Assembly (NCBI GenBank): GCA_030770545.1
Contig: CM061105.1
Location: 15,428,501 to 15,492,500, forward strand
DNA length: 64,000 bases
Source of the DNA: Macropodus opercularis
Taxonomy: Eukaryota > Chordata > Actinopteri > Anabantiformes > Osphronemidae
Direction: 5' to 3'
The stretch's first letter is position 1, and each line of letters opens with the position of its first letter. Below the pieces are notes generated by a model. The model had not been told where the DNA came from, made no database searches, and saw nothing but the letters and a program-made list of their open reading frames with translations. Positions 52,301 through 64,000 of the stretch are shown here, piece by piece. A program made the translations under genes and the position numbers.

Positions 52301-55300
52301 CACAGTTCATACAGTCATAAAACAGTAAAGAGGAAGACACAGGTCAGGATAAGCGAAACATTTAAAGGCAATAAAAATGTCAGATCAAAGGAAAGATGCT
52401 GTTTGTTGTCTCTGGACATTTCCCTGACGTGGTGCAGACGATCAGGCCTGGACACGGACATGGCTTCAGGTTTGGGTCTGTCCTACAGTAACCAGGTGTC
52501 GGCCGATTGAAACCTCTGCTCTCCGTTTGTCCTAATCTTACTAAAACTGGCCTTCGTTCGATCAGAGCAGAGATGTTTCCATGTGGAGGTGCTGTAGGTA
52601 TCGATCCGCCTGCTCGCTGTTTGTCCGTCTGCTGTTTTCTTTAACCTTCTCCCCCTGTGTGTGTCTCCGTTGTAGATCTGTCAGAGAAGAAGAGCGACCT
52701 GCGGGTTTGTGACGACTCCACCTGTCGATACGGAGGCGTGTGTCGAGACGACGGCGCTCAGCTCAAGTGCGTCTGCCAGTTCCAGGTAGATCCGCTTTCA
52801 TTTTTCCAAGGCTAGCGTCACACAGTATTTGCATTCTCCTGCTCGACAAGATGATACCAGTAAACCAGTAAAACACGCGGCTCAGAGATGGATCAGGGCG
52901 ACCGAGGGAAGCCTGCTGTGCGCATATCTGAGGACACGAGCGTTGAGCACAAACACTGTGGCTGAGTAGAAGAACAAACCTGTTACTTTATTAGGAAACG
53001 TAGACACGTGCGGCTCTGAAGTCTCCATTTGGGATCAGACGGTTCCATCGACCGCGTCAGTCTTATACTGTACGGCTCCAGTTGCATCTATTACTTGAGG
53101 TACAGTTGTGTTCCAGCGGAGCAGGCGTCTTTTGTTGGGCAGTATTCCAGTGGCGCTCGGTAGGAGGCCATGAATAATGCAAGCGACGCGAAAACAGCTC
53201 CAGAAACAGCAGCTGGAAGACAAAGGTGAACGAAACTGTACCTGAACAAGTTTGGAAGGATAAAATGTGAAACTTCGAGTGTGACGCCAACACAACACCA
53301 GCTCCTCAGCGTCGATGAAGATGACACCTCCCATAATGAATCCAACCTGCCTCCTGCCTGTATCGCTGAAATCAGACGGAAGACATTTGCTCCCGGCTCG
53401 TCAACCACTTAGATGTTTGGCTCAACAACATGGCAGAATGTGAGCAACATTAACGTGAAGGCGGCGCCTGGGAGAGAAATTGAAGACTTGCTCCTGTGCT
53501 GCGGTGACCGACACGCTCTGCGATATGAAATCTGCATTTGTTGCTCATGACCACACTGAGCGCGGCCAGCGGACGTTCGCAGCCTCCTCCGGGAAGCGAC
53601 GACAGGCGGTGCATAAATACAACGGAGCCGGTAAACAGTCCTTACACCACAAGCATGTGAGAGCTCAACAGTGATGCTTGGAGACAATAAAAACAAAGTG
53701 ACGACGAGCGGCCCTGACTTTTCCAAATCCAAACACGTCCGGCTGCTTTGAGGTTCAGATCAAGCCTCCGGACTTTGATCATATCCTCAGCTCAGATCTG
53801 TGAGATGAGGAGTCTGTCCTCTGTATCTCTCTCTTTGTTTGAATCAGTGTTAAATCGAGGATCACGACAGAAACAACCTTTGCACCTGGGACTGTGACTT
53901 TTCTTGCTTTGTGTTACTGTTGAAGCTGCAGCTGTTACCTCTCATCTATGACCTGACTCAGGTAATCGTCCTCCTCGCGCTTGACTTCAACCAAATGATT
54001 GGTTTTCACCTGCGGTTACATATAAACACAAAACAATCACATAAACAGACTTACAAACAACATGTGGTGCAACAGTAAACACAACAGACGTTTGACAAGT
54101 CGTAGAGTTTGAGTTTTAAAGCTGGTAAACGAAGACATTGATTCATTTTCTCATTATTGTTATATTAGCACTAATACATCACAATAACGGCAGTAAGTAG
54201 TGTGTGTGTACTGGGCTGTGAATCAGGCAGGTTGTGTTTGTGTTGCTTCATCCACAAACCTTTCTGCAAGTTACTTTGGTGTCTGGTAGAAGTCTGCTCC
54301 CTTTCCGAACGGACCTTCGTCCGTCTGCTCCACCCGCCCGTCTCGGACAGGCGGACGCAGGCAGAATATCAAACGCTCCCGTCTAACTTCCACCTGTCAG
54401 GCCCTGCTGTCAGTGGGTAATTTAAAGGAGTAATGTGTTGGATTGCTGTTTAAATAAAGCCTCTGTCCTGCTCGGGCCGGCGGGGATCCGTCCACATAAC
54501 AGAAAACGATTCGATCAACTCAAACTTCTGTCTGAAGTTTGTTTGATTGAGAAATTAAAGCCTTTGTCTCCCACGTTCCAAATGTCAGACACTGGGACAA
54601 AACACCCCGAATTCAGCCGCAACTAAAGACGCTTTATGGAACTTTTTTAAATAATCAGCTGGTGAAGGTGGATCCTAAGTTCATGTTGCCTTCACATACG
54701 CTGGGAACTGTGGGATAATTATGTCCCGTTATACACGTATGTGAATGCAGCATTAGATACTTGGTTGAATCGCTGAATCACTGTCCTCTTCCCAGACGAG
54801 ACGCCATCAGCACAGGTCTACAGCTGCAGACGTTTCTTCTGGTTTGACAGTCCAGGGTTGAGTGGATCACTGGTTACATACAGGGCCTCAAATACGGGTC
54901 AAACAACTGGCGACACAGCGAGAGTTTAGTGTTGAATATCAGATCTGAAACATCAGTGAATCCAGTCCCTCAGAATCCTCATCGTTCCACATCAACGATC
55001 GGCTGATCAGTCAACAGCCAGATTAATATTGACAGGCTGCAGCCTGAAGGAAACAAATATTGATTATTGATGGACATTGACTATTGTGCGTCTCCGGAAT
55101 AACAGCTGTAACTCAGTGCCTGGTACAGCTGACTCACACAGCGAAGCTCCGAGTATCGACCACATCTGCGCAGACAGATCTAACGATCGGCTGCTCGGTT
55201 CTCCAGAGAACCCTGTTCACCCTTTTGATCTGCAGTGTTTGCTGTGTGAACACTGATGAAGCAGCCTGTCGAGATCCGTTTCTCCGAATCCAAGAAAGAG

Positions 55301-58300
55301 CATTTTTCTTCTCGCAGCTGGCGTTTGGATGTGCCAGGCGGTGCCGGAGCAGCTCTGAAGATAACAAACGCCCGCTGCTTCATTACGCTGCGATCCAAAC
55401 CTCGTGGATCCGTCCCCGCGTGCTCAGAAATCAACGACGATTGCTCTGTAACTTGTCATTAATGAGTTTCCATGAAGCAGCAGCTGCAGACGTCACTGTT
55501 TGCTGTCACACCGTGTATATATATATAGAGATCAGCTCTTTGGGGGATTGGTGCTAAATGACTGATGGTTGCGAGTTAATAGAATATGGATTGCTGAACA
55601 CTGCTTTGTGAAGTCGAGTTCGTTTGTTCTAACCTTCATGCAGAATGATCAGAAACTCCTGCTCCTCCTCTGCCTGCGCCTCTGTTACTACATTTTGTCC
55701 TGCTGTTAGTATTAATAGTATTATTTTATACATGCTACGCAACCAAAGCACAGCAATAAATCTCTGATCCACGTCATGCAAGCAGGAAATGATGCGGCCT
55801 GGTGTGGTACGAAGCCATGCAGAGGACAGCGTCCGTTTGATTATTGTCATTCATTAATGTTGGCTTTGATAAACTAAGCTCTGGGGTAAAACCTGTGGAA
55901 ACCTTCACAGCTGCTTCTCAGCTCACTATGAATCATCCCTGTCAGGGTTGTGCAGTGTTGTGTGAGTCACAGTGAGGCTTAATTAACATTTGATTGTGTT
56001 TGATTTCCAGTGCCACAAAAGCTACATCCCTGTGTGCGGCTCGAACGGAGACACCTACCAGAACGAATGCTACAGGCGACAGGCGTCCTGCAAACAGCAG
56101 AGGCTCATCTCTCGCGTGTCGGACAAGCCCTGCTCCACCGGTGAGTCTGCCAGGAAGTAGACAGCTCCAAATGGAAACCTGGAATAACCTGGATCGATGT
56201 AGGCCACGTGTTCACTTAGTGATGGCGAACGGCGAGGCAGGACGTTTGTGTTCTCGCTGGTTTCCCTCCCGTCAGACGATAGCAGCGTGATAACGACGGG
56301 GATCTGGTGAGATGGAGTCGCTGTGTTGATCAGAGAACCACACTCACTTTCATCCCAAGTCTCGGCTCATCCCAATTACACGGCGAACATTAGGATTTGG
56401 TCTAACGCGCTTCTCTCCTCCTCGGTGCGACGGAGGCGAATTGAGTTTTGCTGACTTCCCTGCAGCCGCTGTTTCCGCCTGATTTTACATCGCTCTGCTG
56501 TGTAAACATCACCGAAGCCAGAAAGGTCGATTAACTGAGGATCCTGCCCTTTTAATTTTTGCTGAATAACATTAGCATCCTTTGCCATTTGTGTGATATT
56601 GGCTGTAGGCTTTGCTAATGACTAAATTGTTTTGCATGGGGCTTGTGTCCTCGTACCTGCGGGACCAATGGAAATGAGGTTAATGGAGGGCAATGCTATA
56701 AAACCGCGACCTGAGTCTTCCTCTAATGAGCTGGGCGAAGTCTAAATGGAATGAATGTTTATGTTTTCAGGTGATCTGCAAAGTTGCCTGTAACAAAGCG
56801 GTGGCACCTTGCATTTCACCCACTGACGGTTTGGACACGTCAGAATTACAAACGATGAGAATGAATTCACGCCTAACCTGCTGTTCCCGTGGCAACATTA
56901 TGCTGACTACTCAAAGCATCGTAGAAACTGGCCAAAGAACCCATTCATTCGTTCATCTTCCACCGCTTCTGCCCCGTAGGGGTCGCGGGTGTGCTGGCGA
57001 GAGGCAGGGCCACACGTATAGACGCACAACCAGGCACGCGCACACTCGGCAGTTTCCAGTTCGCCTGCGACTAAAGTTGATAAAAGTCAGAGATGCTGAT
57101 CAGCTGTTTGCTCTGTAATGTGACTAAGTCACACAGACGACGGCGTTACAGTAGTTTCATGGCTTTTACATTCACTGTCACTATATTAGTTTTAATTGAA
57201 CACAGAGCGCTCGTTTTTATTTTCCCCTTAACTCTAAAGCGTCATCAGTCACATTGATTTCGGAGGACGAGCCAGTTAATCAACTGTGGATCAATTTTAA
57301 TTAGCAGCAGGGGATGAGAGCTGTTACGTTACCTCCAAAGCAGAATGGTTCCCACGCTGGGGTCCACTGCTGCAGGGAGCCTCCAGAGGATGGCGGCGTC
57401 ATCAACTCTCTGAGCGCTTCAACCTAAAAACCGAGACATTACAACCGTGCGAACGTGTTGTTTGCCTCGACCTGTTGGTTTAATGTCCTACAGCTGGATG
57501 GTCAGCACCTAGAAGCCAGACCCCTGCAGAGGAGCCACCCTGGGAGCTGCGGGCTCCTTCCTCGTGGAAGACCCGGCGGAGCCCCAGCGTGTCTCCGTGG
57601 AGCGGTCAGGCTTTGTGTTCTCATCCCACGCTGTAAGGAAACTTGTAGTAACACGGCAGCTTTGGCCGTTGTCGTGGCGGTCGACTCCATCTACAGGTCC
57701 AATGACCTGATTTCCCAGGAGACGCCGCCCGCCGCTCCGCTCTTATTACCCGCTACACCAGGAACCGGCTATGATACGCCTCCTGCTTCCCTCGCCTCCC
57801 TCTTGTCCTTCTGCAATTTCCTCTCGCTGAGATTTATGCTTCCTGTAATAGGAGCGTTCGACGGCTGAGAATCGAGGCGACGGCACAAATACTCGGCTGA
57901 TTTCATTTTCCCAGGCAGGAGAGCGGAGTGAAAAGCTGTGACTTTTACTTCTACAGAGAAACAGACTGAGCCTACAGGAGGCTGGAAGACTGAGCCCTCT
58001 CATAGTTGTCTGATCACAGGTCAGCAGTAAGTTTAGCTCTGGCGCTGGAGGTGTGAACCTAAGGCCGGAGGTATAATTCTTTAAACTTGAGAATTGCTGG
58101 CTTTTTGACTTCTTTGCCCTTTGGAAGATGGAACCGATGCGAGAGAGTGATGCCTGCAGCAGAGAGCAGAGTCACACAGTGAGTTATAGGGCAGGTTGTG
58201 ACAGCGCTGTCTTTAACCTCAGGCTTCTCTTAACTCGAACTTTAGAACCTCTGTATAAGACACACACACATTATTATTATTCTTTATATTATATATAAAT

Positions 58301-61300
58301 GAAAGAAAAGACTTGTTTTTACAGTATGTACTAGTTGGTTGACAAATATGAACCACCGAGACTAGAAGAAGAAGACCAATGACTAAAAATGGCTTCCAGA
58401 GCCCTCAGACCGTGATTCCACACGTCACAGTTACCGTCTGTGTCTGATCTTCCATATCCATCCATGGATCCTAATCCCTCAGCAACTCTAAACACGGTGA
58501 GCTACACCTGAAGACGCTACCAACCTGAAGTTCGTCTAATTTCTGTGGATTTGAGTTCATCTACCTTCGGTGTCATGACTTTTCTCTTGGCCACCAGTCG
58601 AGGCAGATGGCCGCCCAGAGCCCGGTTCTGCTGGAGGTGCCTTCCTTTAGTCTTTCCTCTCCACTGTCTTTTTATACTGTTGTATCGTTTTGTTCTGTAA
58701 GGTCTAAACTTTGTAAAGTGCTTTGAGATGATGCGGTTCCAGTTTATACCTAAGGTCAAGAATGTGCTCTTATTCTTAAGTAGAACTCGTTTTCTTTGTT
58801 GAATTGGTGTGAAATGACCCTTTAAATGAACTAAACACAGCTCTTTAAGTTTGACTGAAGCAAACACTCAAACCTTGAACTTGCCATCAGCAGCAGGACA
58901 AACGCCCTTTAAAAACATTCCTGAGAGACTTTACGTTTCCAACCGTGAACTGAACCGAAAATTGGTGGTGGAATTGGGCGGCCAGTGACCTTTTGTTTAC
59001 TTCTGAGGAACATTTGTTGAATCATTTTTAAAAGGGGTCTATTTTGTTGTAATAAATGAAATTGCCACACCTGCCTCTGCTCATCTTTGCCTCTGTTTAT
59101 TATACTATACCTTACCATCCTGGGTAAAGTTGTGAAGCATATTTGGAGTTGAAGTAACAGACTGCAGTAAAAGCTTCAGGCTGCTTCATTAAACACAGGG
59201 TCAGGTGCGTTTCATTTCCTCAGCAGCGACTCCGAGCCGCTGCAGCGTCTCATTCATCAGCTGCAACAAAGACTCGGAGCCTTAATCCACAAGAGGATTC
59301 ATCGATTTGATGAGCTGCAGCAGAGTTAATGTGTACTCGCGGTAATGAGCACAACAGTGTGTAACAATGGCTCTAGTGAAGGACTTTTTAAGAAGAGTCG
59401 CGGACATTCTTCCATTTCATACAACGTTGACTTCTCAGGGTTGTTTTTCTGATGGTTTGTTGTTCTGATTATCTCAGAGTGTCCACATGCAGCAAAGACA
59501 CTTTGCGCTTGGTGTATTCTGCATCTCGACACTAACAAAGGCAACAATAACGTAGCTGTGTTGGCAGGACATGCTATTCAAGGCAGCATTGTCCAGTCTG
59601 CATATATAAAACGAGTGTTTTCATGCTGTAAGCATTTTAAAGCTACAGCTGTCTCCATCTTTGTGTACTGTTTCCATGGTTACAGCTCTCATCGTCGTCT
59701 TTGTGGCTTCTGCGGAGAGGAACGGGCGATAGTGGGGCTGTTCACTGGGTTTAGCTGCAGAGGAGAAGATGTATTGTCAGATCACTGAATATCTGTAAGA
59801 AGATTTAAATGATCAGCTGCACTTGAAAATCTTGGAACCTACCGCAGTTCAAAGAAACACTTCAAGCATTTTGTGTTAAACTCTGAAACTGTGACAGTAC
59901 AGTAGATGAAAATAGTCCATAAACCAGTTTCTCCCGTTGACATCAGATGAAGTTCATTAACTTACAAAGTAAAACTGTGAAAAGTAAGTTAAACTCTTTC
60001 CAGAGTTTGGTAACGGCTGCAGCCCTGTCCAGGTAAAAACAGAAACTCACACATTCCTCTAAATGACTAATAAGCTTCAGTCTGCTGCTCCTTTCAAAGC
60101 ACTTTCACTGATCAGTAGGACTCCTGGTCTGTCAGAACCACGCTGACAGAGTTTCCACTTCCTCCTCCTCCGGGAGTTTGAGCAGCAGCTAAAGGTGAAA
60201 GTTAATTGAACAAAGCAGCCAGTGTCCATCTCTTAATGCAGCAGCAGCAGCCGTGTGCCAGAGTCTCCATTATTTTATGTCAGAGTCCATTTGATGCTGG
60301 AACAGAGTCACCAACGCTTTCAGACCTGCTGCAGGACATGAAACATATCTAACTAATAGATGCATGTGCTGTGTTTTCACAGATCCTGGTTCTGGTTCTG
60401 GAGACGGAGATGGTGATGGTGAGTGTTTTGTTCTTTCCTTTGAGACTTTAGAGAGTGAAACACAAATCAGTGTGAGTCCTGAGAGCTTTTCTGTAGCTGA
60501 ATGACGCCTGAATGCCACCTTTTATTCTTCCTGTGCGTCTATTTGATCTCTGCCCCCTCGTTGAATATTGGCTGCTCTAATAAAGGCCACGTGCAGGTTT
60601 TCAGCCTCACCGTTAGCTCCTCTTGGAGTGACGCACTGATATTTTCTGTCTCGTGGGAGCCGAGCTGAAAGACTCGCTGTTGCCAGATTTGGCAACAGAG
60701 ACAGTTTGTGACCATCTGCGAGCTCCGACCACAGTGTTTGCTGTTGAGTGTGACTGCTGGGGGGGTTTAATTGGAGGCAGACTCTGGAGAGACACGTCGC
60801 CACCATCTGCATGTGGGTGGAGCTGACGAGCTGGTGGTTCCCCCACAGGGGATGGAGCCATGAAGACTCTCAGGCAAATGATTAGACTTGGCCTCTGAAG
60901 CTGATCTGATCTCAGACAAACAAAATGAGTCATAAGAACAAACCTCTGTTGTCTCTCCTGAGACCTATTCACTAACGGGAGCTATGTGAGGCTCCCTGTC
61001 TTTGTGGAGCGACATGCTGACTCATCACTGCTGTTGTTCCCCTGCTCTCAGTTTCCACACTGAGCTGTCAGTTTGATCCTTTAACCTTTTCAGATGACAC
61101 CTAATTAGCCTTCTGCTGCCTCCATAATGTGAGAACGAACCGATGAGCAGCGAGCTCCTGTCGGACTGTCGGGGTTTGATTGGTCCGTCCGTCCGAGGAA
61201 CCGTTCTTGTGTTTTTCCGTGCGTCGGCTGAGCTTTGGACGCTGTCGTTGTCGCGTCCTGCTTTCTCCCAGCTCAGGGTGTTCAATGTGATGGAGACTGT

Positions 61301-63685
61301 GAAAACCGCTGGCGTAAACACTGAGAGCTCAAACAGAAGTAGGAATCCCAGCGGGAGGCTTTGTGTGTCCTTTATACGGGACGACTGAGAGACAAGGTGG
61401 AAAATGAGTCGTATCTCCCTGCCTGGTACCTCAATATTTGCTTTTCCTGTATCTGAAAGAAAGAAGGCCTGTTGATGATGTTGTCAGCTTTGTGCTATGT
61501 GGCGACATCGATGCAGCTTTTCCAGTCATTTCCACTGGACGAACCAGGGTCCACATGTAGTGCTACCTCCCAAAGAAGCTCCTCGTGCAGGTGGGTCCAG
61601 AACTATCAGGGCTGCAGCACAGAACCTCACGGACCCAGAGCTAAGCATCTATTTGTCTCAGCCGTGTTTTCACCATCACGCAACGTTCACGGCGTAAATG
61701 TGAAAACAACAACCCGTTGCCTCCAGCGCTCACCTTTAATAATAAAAGCACCTGCTGCTGAGGCGAGCGTCGCTGTGGGTGGAGTCAAACAGAAACAAAG
61801 AGCCTCTCTGCTGCAGATCCTCGTCCATCGATCGGAGGCCTCCGAGCCCCGACCGAGCGCCCCATGCACGATACGTCTACACGCAGCAGGCCAATCTGTC
61901 AGACAGTAGACACTCACACACACACACGCGGATTTGCTCCTCTCGAGCTAAAGCGTCAGGTTTTTCTTCACCCATCTGCGAAACTTCGATGCCTCGATGT
62001 GCAGGTTTCCACAGCTTGCAGGATGGTCATTACATTTTCTGTCATTTGCTGCGGATTAATTTCAATCCCCTTGATAGCGCAGAGCTTTTCCCCTATTACA
62101 GGTCGAAATCACGCCTGATGAATCATGGAAATGGCTCTGTTGATGAAAGGCGGCCATGAATAATCCCTGCAGCTCCTCCACACTTGATGTTCAGATTTTT
62201 ACTGCCTCCCGCGTTCTGAACTCTCCCCCTGCTGCAAAATGGATGCCGACAGGCGGGATGACATTAAACGCATCCCGTGTAATGACAATAATAATATCAT
62301 AAGATGATAATGTGAGGCCCTGTTTCCATTTGGCTGATAAGCTCCAGGAGGCTCCTCACACTCAGCCGTGTCTGATAGAAAAGTGTGCGTGAGCCGTGTC
62401 GGCGTCATCAGCAGCTCTACTGCTACATAAACCAGAGAGTGACGGGGGCTTTTTTCAGAAATGAAATTAAGCCACTGTTCTGGAAAGACCTGCAAAAATA
62501 TTTGAATAAAGACTGATTATATTGTTCATGGAGGAGAAACACAGGATACAATGGTTTCTGCAGAGCGTGTTTAGAAGGAGGCAGTCGGCTGCTACTGTTA
62601 GTGTTTGCTCTGCGTCTGTGTGTCGCACAGAAGAGTTTTGTAAATGTCACACCAGCCTGGCCTTCCTGACAATCCCAACACAAGGCCCATCTGCCTGTGT
62701 TCCGGGTCGCAGCCGAGCCAGGGAACAACGGGCAGAGCTCAGTCACAGCAGCGGCGCGGGTTCGTGGGGTTTGGGGGTGGAACGGGTCGGAAAGGCCGGG
62801 TTAGGCCGGGTTAGGCCGCTCGTCTCGGTTTTCACGCAGTGCAGAGGTGACTGACATTTAGGACAAAGCGAACGCACCTGGTTCGGCTGCAAACGGAACC
62901 GGCGCAGTGACATTTCACCGCGGACAGAAGCAATTTTCCAGGAGCATTGAGTTTGCTGAGACACAACTTAAGGCTTCATACATTTCACACAAACAAGGTG
63001 CAGAAAAGTAATTCATCCAAATTAAAGCTTTCCCCTCAACTTGCTGCGCTCTGCAGCTTTTCCAGCTTTGTTTACCGGATGTTGCTTGTTGTTACCTGTC
63101 TCGCTTACGAAGGGCAGCACAATAACACAAGGTGTTCTGGGAAGGAGTTTGTGCCTTGATTGATTTGCGTAGGCAGCTGTAATTAAGGGATTTAGTTTGT
63201 GAATTTTGAGTAGGAGTTGGATTCACACAGACTTACAGCTTATTAGACACCAAAACACAGCACTGTGCTTTCACATCTCTGCAAAGTTTCATGCCCACTA
63301 CAGCTTCATCTTTAGCCGCTGCCAAGCAACTACTGTACATGTATGCAGGATTAGCGCATGCGTGAGGATTTCCAGTCAGGACTTATAGGAAGCGTCATAG
63401 CACAGAAACAGCACCGACAGTCTTCAGTCCCGTCGACTCTGGAAACCACAACATCCTATTGGAGAGACTGAAACGTAGCAACAGCAACAATACGTCCATA
63501 CGCAGTTTGTCCCTTGCGGTTCTGTGCTTGGACCTGTCTTGTAATGTTCTTAGAAATAATGATGACACCCATGTGTTTTGTCTTACAGATGACGAGGGTT
63601 CAGGCTCCGACGGTGGAAAGAAGTTCACCAAGTGCAGCACTTGTAAATATGGAGCCGAGTGCGATGAAGATTCAGAGGACGTGTG
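34339..63685 (+). CDS. tmeff1: Tomoregulin-1 (TMEFF1-like), N-terminal part; gene continues past right edge
   Basis: Five coding segments with GT-AG borders and matching phases: 34339-34489, 52676-52785, 56011-56140, 60383-60418 and 63589-63685, giving 175 residues. Layout: a signal peptide (1 to about 33, hydrophobic CLVTACLLSALLYL); a basic/cysteine linker; the first follistatin-like module with its EGF-like half (C62 to C84, exon 2) and Kazal half (C88 to C128, motif YIPVCGSNGDTYQNEC, exon 3); an acidic Ser-Gly linker (132-152, exons 4-5); and the start of the second module (KCSTCKYGAECDEDSEDVW). Missing to the right are the second Kazal half, the EGF domain, the TM segment and the short cytoplasmic tail. 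The family is a type I membrane protein that modulates TGF-beta-superfamily ligands such as Nodal and BMP. VRVC-type and YIPVCGSNGDTYQNEC sequences favour TMEFF1 over TMEFF2. Which fish duplicate (a or b) it is cannot be told. Confidence 0.92.
37150..37330 (-). repeat. Degenerate teleost interspersed repeat, copy 2
   Basis: Shares CTCCAGCAGGACCAGGCC and CATCTGCCTCGACTGGTTGGG (37169-37192) with copy 1 at 25.7 kb and, inverted, with copy 3 at 58.6 kb. It lies inside tmeff1 intron 1. The borders are approximate and there is no coding capacity. Confidence 0.6.
43190..43670. repeat. AT-rich patch with seven CCATKAA motifs
   Basis: Exact CCATTAA or CCATGAA begins at 43196, 43367, 43416, 43427, 43497, 43624 and 43655, and AATGTTCCA occurs twice (near 43,221 and 43,433). 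The spacing is irregular, so this is either a decayed minisatellite or a cluster of binding sites. I recognise no known element. Confidence 0.55.
48603..48621. repeat. GT microsatellite
   Basis: About nine GT units in tmeff1 intron 1, preceded by GA and followed by GAGACAC. It is probably length-polymorphic. Confidence 0.95.
52786..56010 (+). other. tmeff1: tmeff1 intron 2, no gene seen
   Basis: A 3.2-kb phase-0 intron that splits the first follistatin module exactly between its EGF-like and Kazal halves (FQ | CHKSYIPVC). Nothing else is recognisable in it. Confidence 0.6.
56940..57080 (+). repeat. Decayed teleost repeat with internal deletion
   Basis: Begins CATTCATTCGTTCATCTTCC, then ACCGCTTCTGCCCCGTAGGG, then GTCGCGGG. 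It skips to GCCACACGTATAGACGCACA and a CACACTC...GCAGTTTCCAGTTCGCCTGC stretch. This order matches a very common fish repeat that opens with CATCCATTTTCTACCGCTT and GGGTCGCGGG and later has ACACCATTCACACTC-like sequence; the middle is missing here. Confidence 0.6.
58540..58760 (+). repeat. Teleost interspersed repeat, copy 3 (best preserved, 3' part)
   Basis: Contains TTGGCCACCAGTCGAGGCAG, ATGGCCGCCCAGAG, GGTTCTGCTGGAGGT, TTTCCTCTCCACTGTC and TTTGTAAAGTGCTTTGAGAT in order. This is the familiar 3' region of an abundant fish retroelement-derived repeat, usually followed by a tail with ATATAAATAAA. It is inverted relative to copies 1 and 2. No protein is encoded. Confidence 0.7.
60383..60418 (+). 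other. tmeff1: tmeff1 36-nt micro-exon encoding acidic Ser-Gly linker
   Basis: Flanked by TTTTCACAG and GTGAGTG and kept in phase (G|AT ... G|AT). It encodes PGSGSGDGDGD, which continues into DEGSGSDG on the next exon. Human TMEFF1 and TMEFF2 have the same kind of acidic GSGSG linker between follistatin modules; Ser-Gly in acidic context is the usual site for glycosaminoglycan attachment. Confidence 0.85.
60419..63588 (+). other. tmeff1: tmeff1 intron 4, no gene seen
   Basis: A 3.2-kb phase-1 intron. It contains a short direct repeat (GGCCGGGTTA twice, near 62,793-62,815) and otherwise nothing I can identify. Confidence 0.55.
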
Positions 63686-64000
63686 GTGAGTCTTCATCGA
63701 TTTGAGGGCATCTTGTTCAGCAGCCCGATGGCCTTTACTCCAAAGCTGCTGCAGGAGTGCTGTGCTTCAGCCAGTTTCAATCGAAACCCCAGTTTGTCGC
63801 CGCGCTTGGTGCAGTTCGATTCCGAACAGTAACGGCGCTGGGCTGTGGACAAAGCAAAGCGCACTGAGAACCCCCTGTAAAAAGCTGAGCGAAGCACTGG
63901 AAACCTCCCCGAGTGCTTTAAAGTGAGACGTTTTAGATTTTTCTCTGTGAAAGGAAAGCAAAGCGGTGGGAAAAGGCACTGTACACGTTTAAAACCTCTA
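63686..64000 (+). other. tmeff1: Start of tmeff1 intron 5
   Basis: Follows the GTG TG|GTGAG donor, so the codon for Trp175 is split by the intron. The next exon, with the second Kazal half, lies beyond the window. Confidence 0.7.

Larger units (their letters stand above)
34490..52675 (+). other. tmeff1: tmeff1 intron 1 (18.2 kb)
   Basis: A very long first intron separating the signal-peptide exon from the first follistatin module, far larger than any other intron in the window. I found no nested gene. It holds a degenerate repeat near 37.2 kb, the CCATKAA patch at 43.2-43.7 kb and a GT microsatellite at 48.6 kb. Long first introns in developmental signalling genes often carry enhancers; none can be called from this sequence alone. 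Confidence 0.7.
56141..60382 (+). other. tmeff1: tmeff1 intron 3 with repeat fragments
   Basis: A 4.2-kb phase-1 intron. It holds two decayed interspersed repeats (56.94 kb and 58.55 kb, listed separately). The remaining sequence shows no supported exon. Confidence 0.6.

Noticed and set aside
57494..57632. Exon-like segment in tmeff1 intron 3 with CTACAG acceptor and GCT|GTAAGG donor
   Set aside because: Not homologous to any TMEFF domain, and insertion would disrupt the conserved junction between exon 3 and exon 4. Open frames arise from GC-rich composition.
63813..63826. tRNA B-box-like GTTCGATTCC
   Set aside because: No A box, no anticodon arm and no acceptor stem pairing around it.

Overview
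This is vertebrate nuclear DNA, almost certainly from a teleost fish. Genes are split into short exons with GT-AG introns. The encoded proteins align along their length with vertebrate TESK2, ZIP6 and TMEFF1. Introns and spacers carry degenerate interspersed repeats of a kind that is common in ray-finned fish. I see no bacterial or viral genes, no CRISPR array, no rRNA and no convincing tRNA. Most open frames outside the exons listed here are chance.

Layout. (1) Positions 1-13,860, minus strand: tesk2, a dual-specificity kinase of the LIMK/TESK family. It has a CpG-rich promoter and untranslated first exon near 13.5-13.9 kb and ten coding exons from 10,692 down to 100; the C-terminal part lies beyond the left edge. 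(2) Positions about 14,590-22,150, minus strand: slc39a6 (ZIP6), a LIV-1 family zinc importer. It is complete: eleven coding exons sum to exactly 752 codons plus stop, with a 3' UTR of about 2.2 kb and a CpG-rich promoter at 21.7-22.2 kb. (3) Positions 22,200-33,700: a spacer of about 11.5 kb between divergent genes, with repeat fragments and no supported gene. (4) Positions 33,700-64,000, plus strand: the 5' part of tmeff1 (tomoregulin-1). It covers the signal peptide exon, an 18.2-kb first intron, the first follistatin-like module, a 36-nt acidic Ser-Gly micro-exon and the start of the second follistatin module; the rest lies beyond the right edge.

The three genes have no obvious shared pathway: actin regulation through cofilin, zinc uptake, and an extracellular TGF-beta/BMP/Nodal-type ligand modulator. 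The arrangement is still notable. In human the three orthologues lie on three chromosomes (1p34, 18q12, 9q31), while the paralogues SLC39A10 and TMEFF2 share 2q32.3. The slc39a6-tmeff1 linkage here may therefore keep an ancestral ZIP-TMEFF pairing.

I did not find a new multi-gene system. The items most worth a second look are that gene linkage, an interlocked pair of inverted repeats at 3,279-3,348, a His-rich exon of slc39a6 just before TM1, and a patch at 43.2-43.7 kb with seven copies of CCATKAA.
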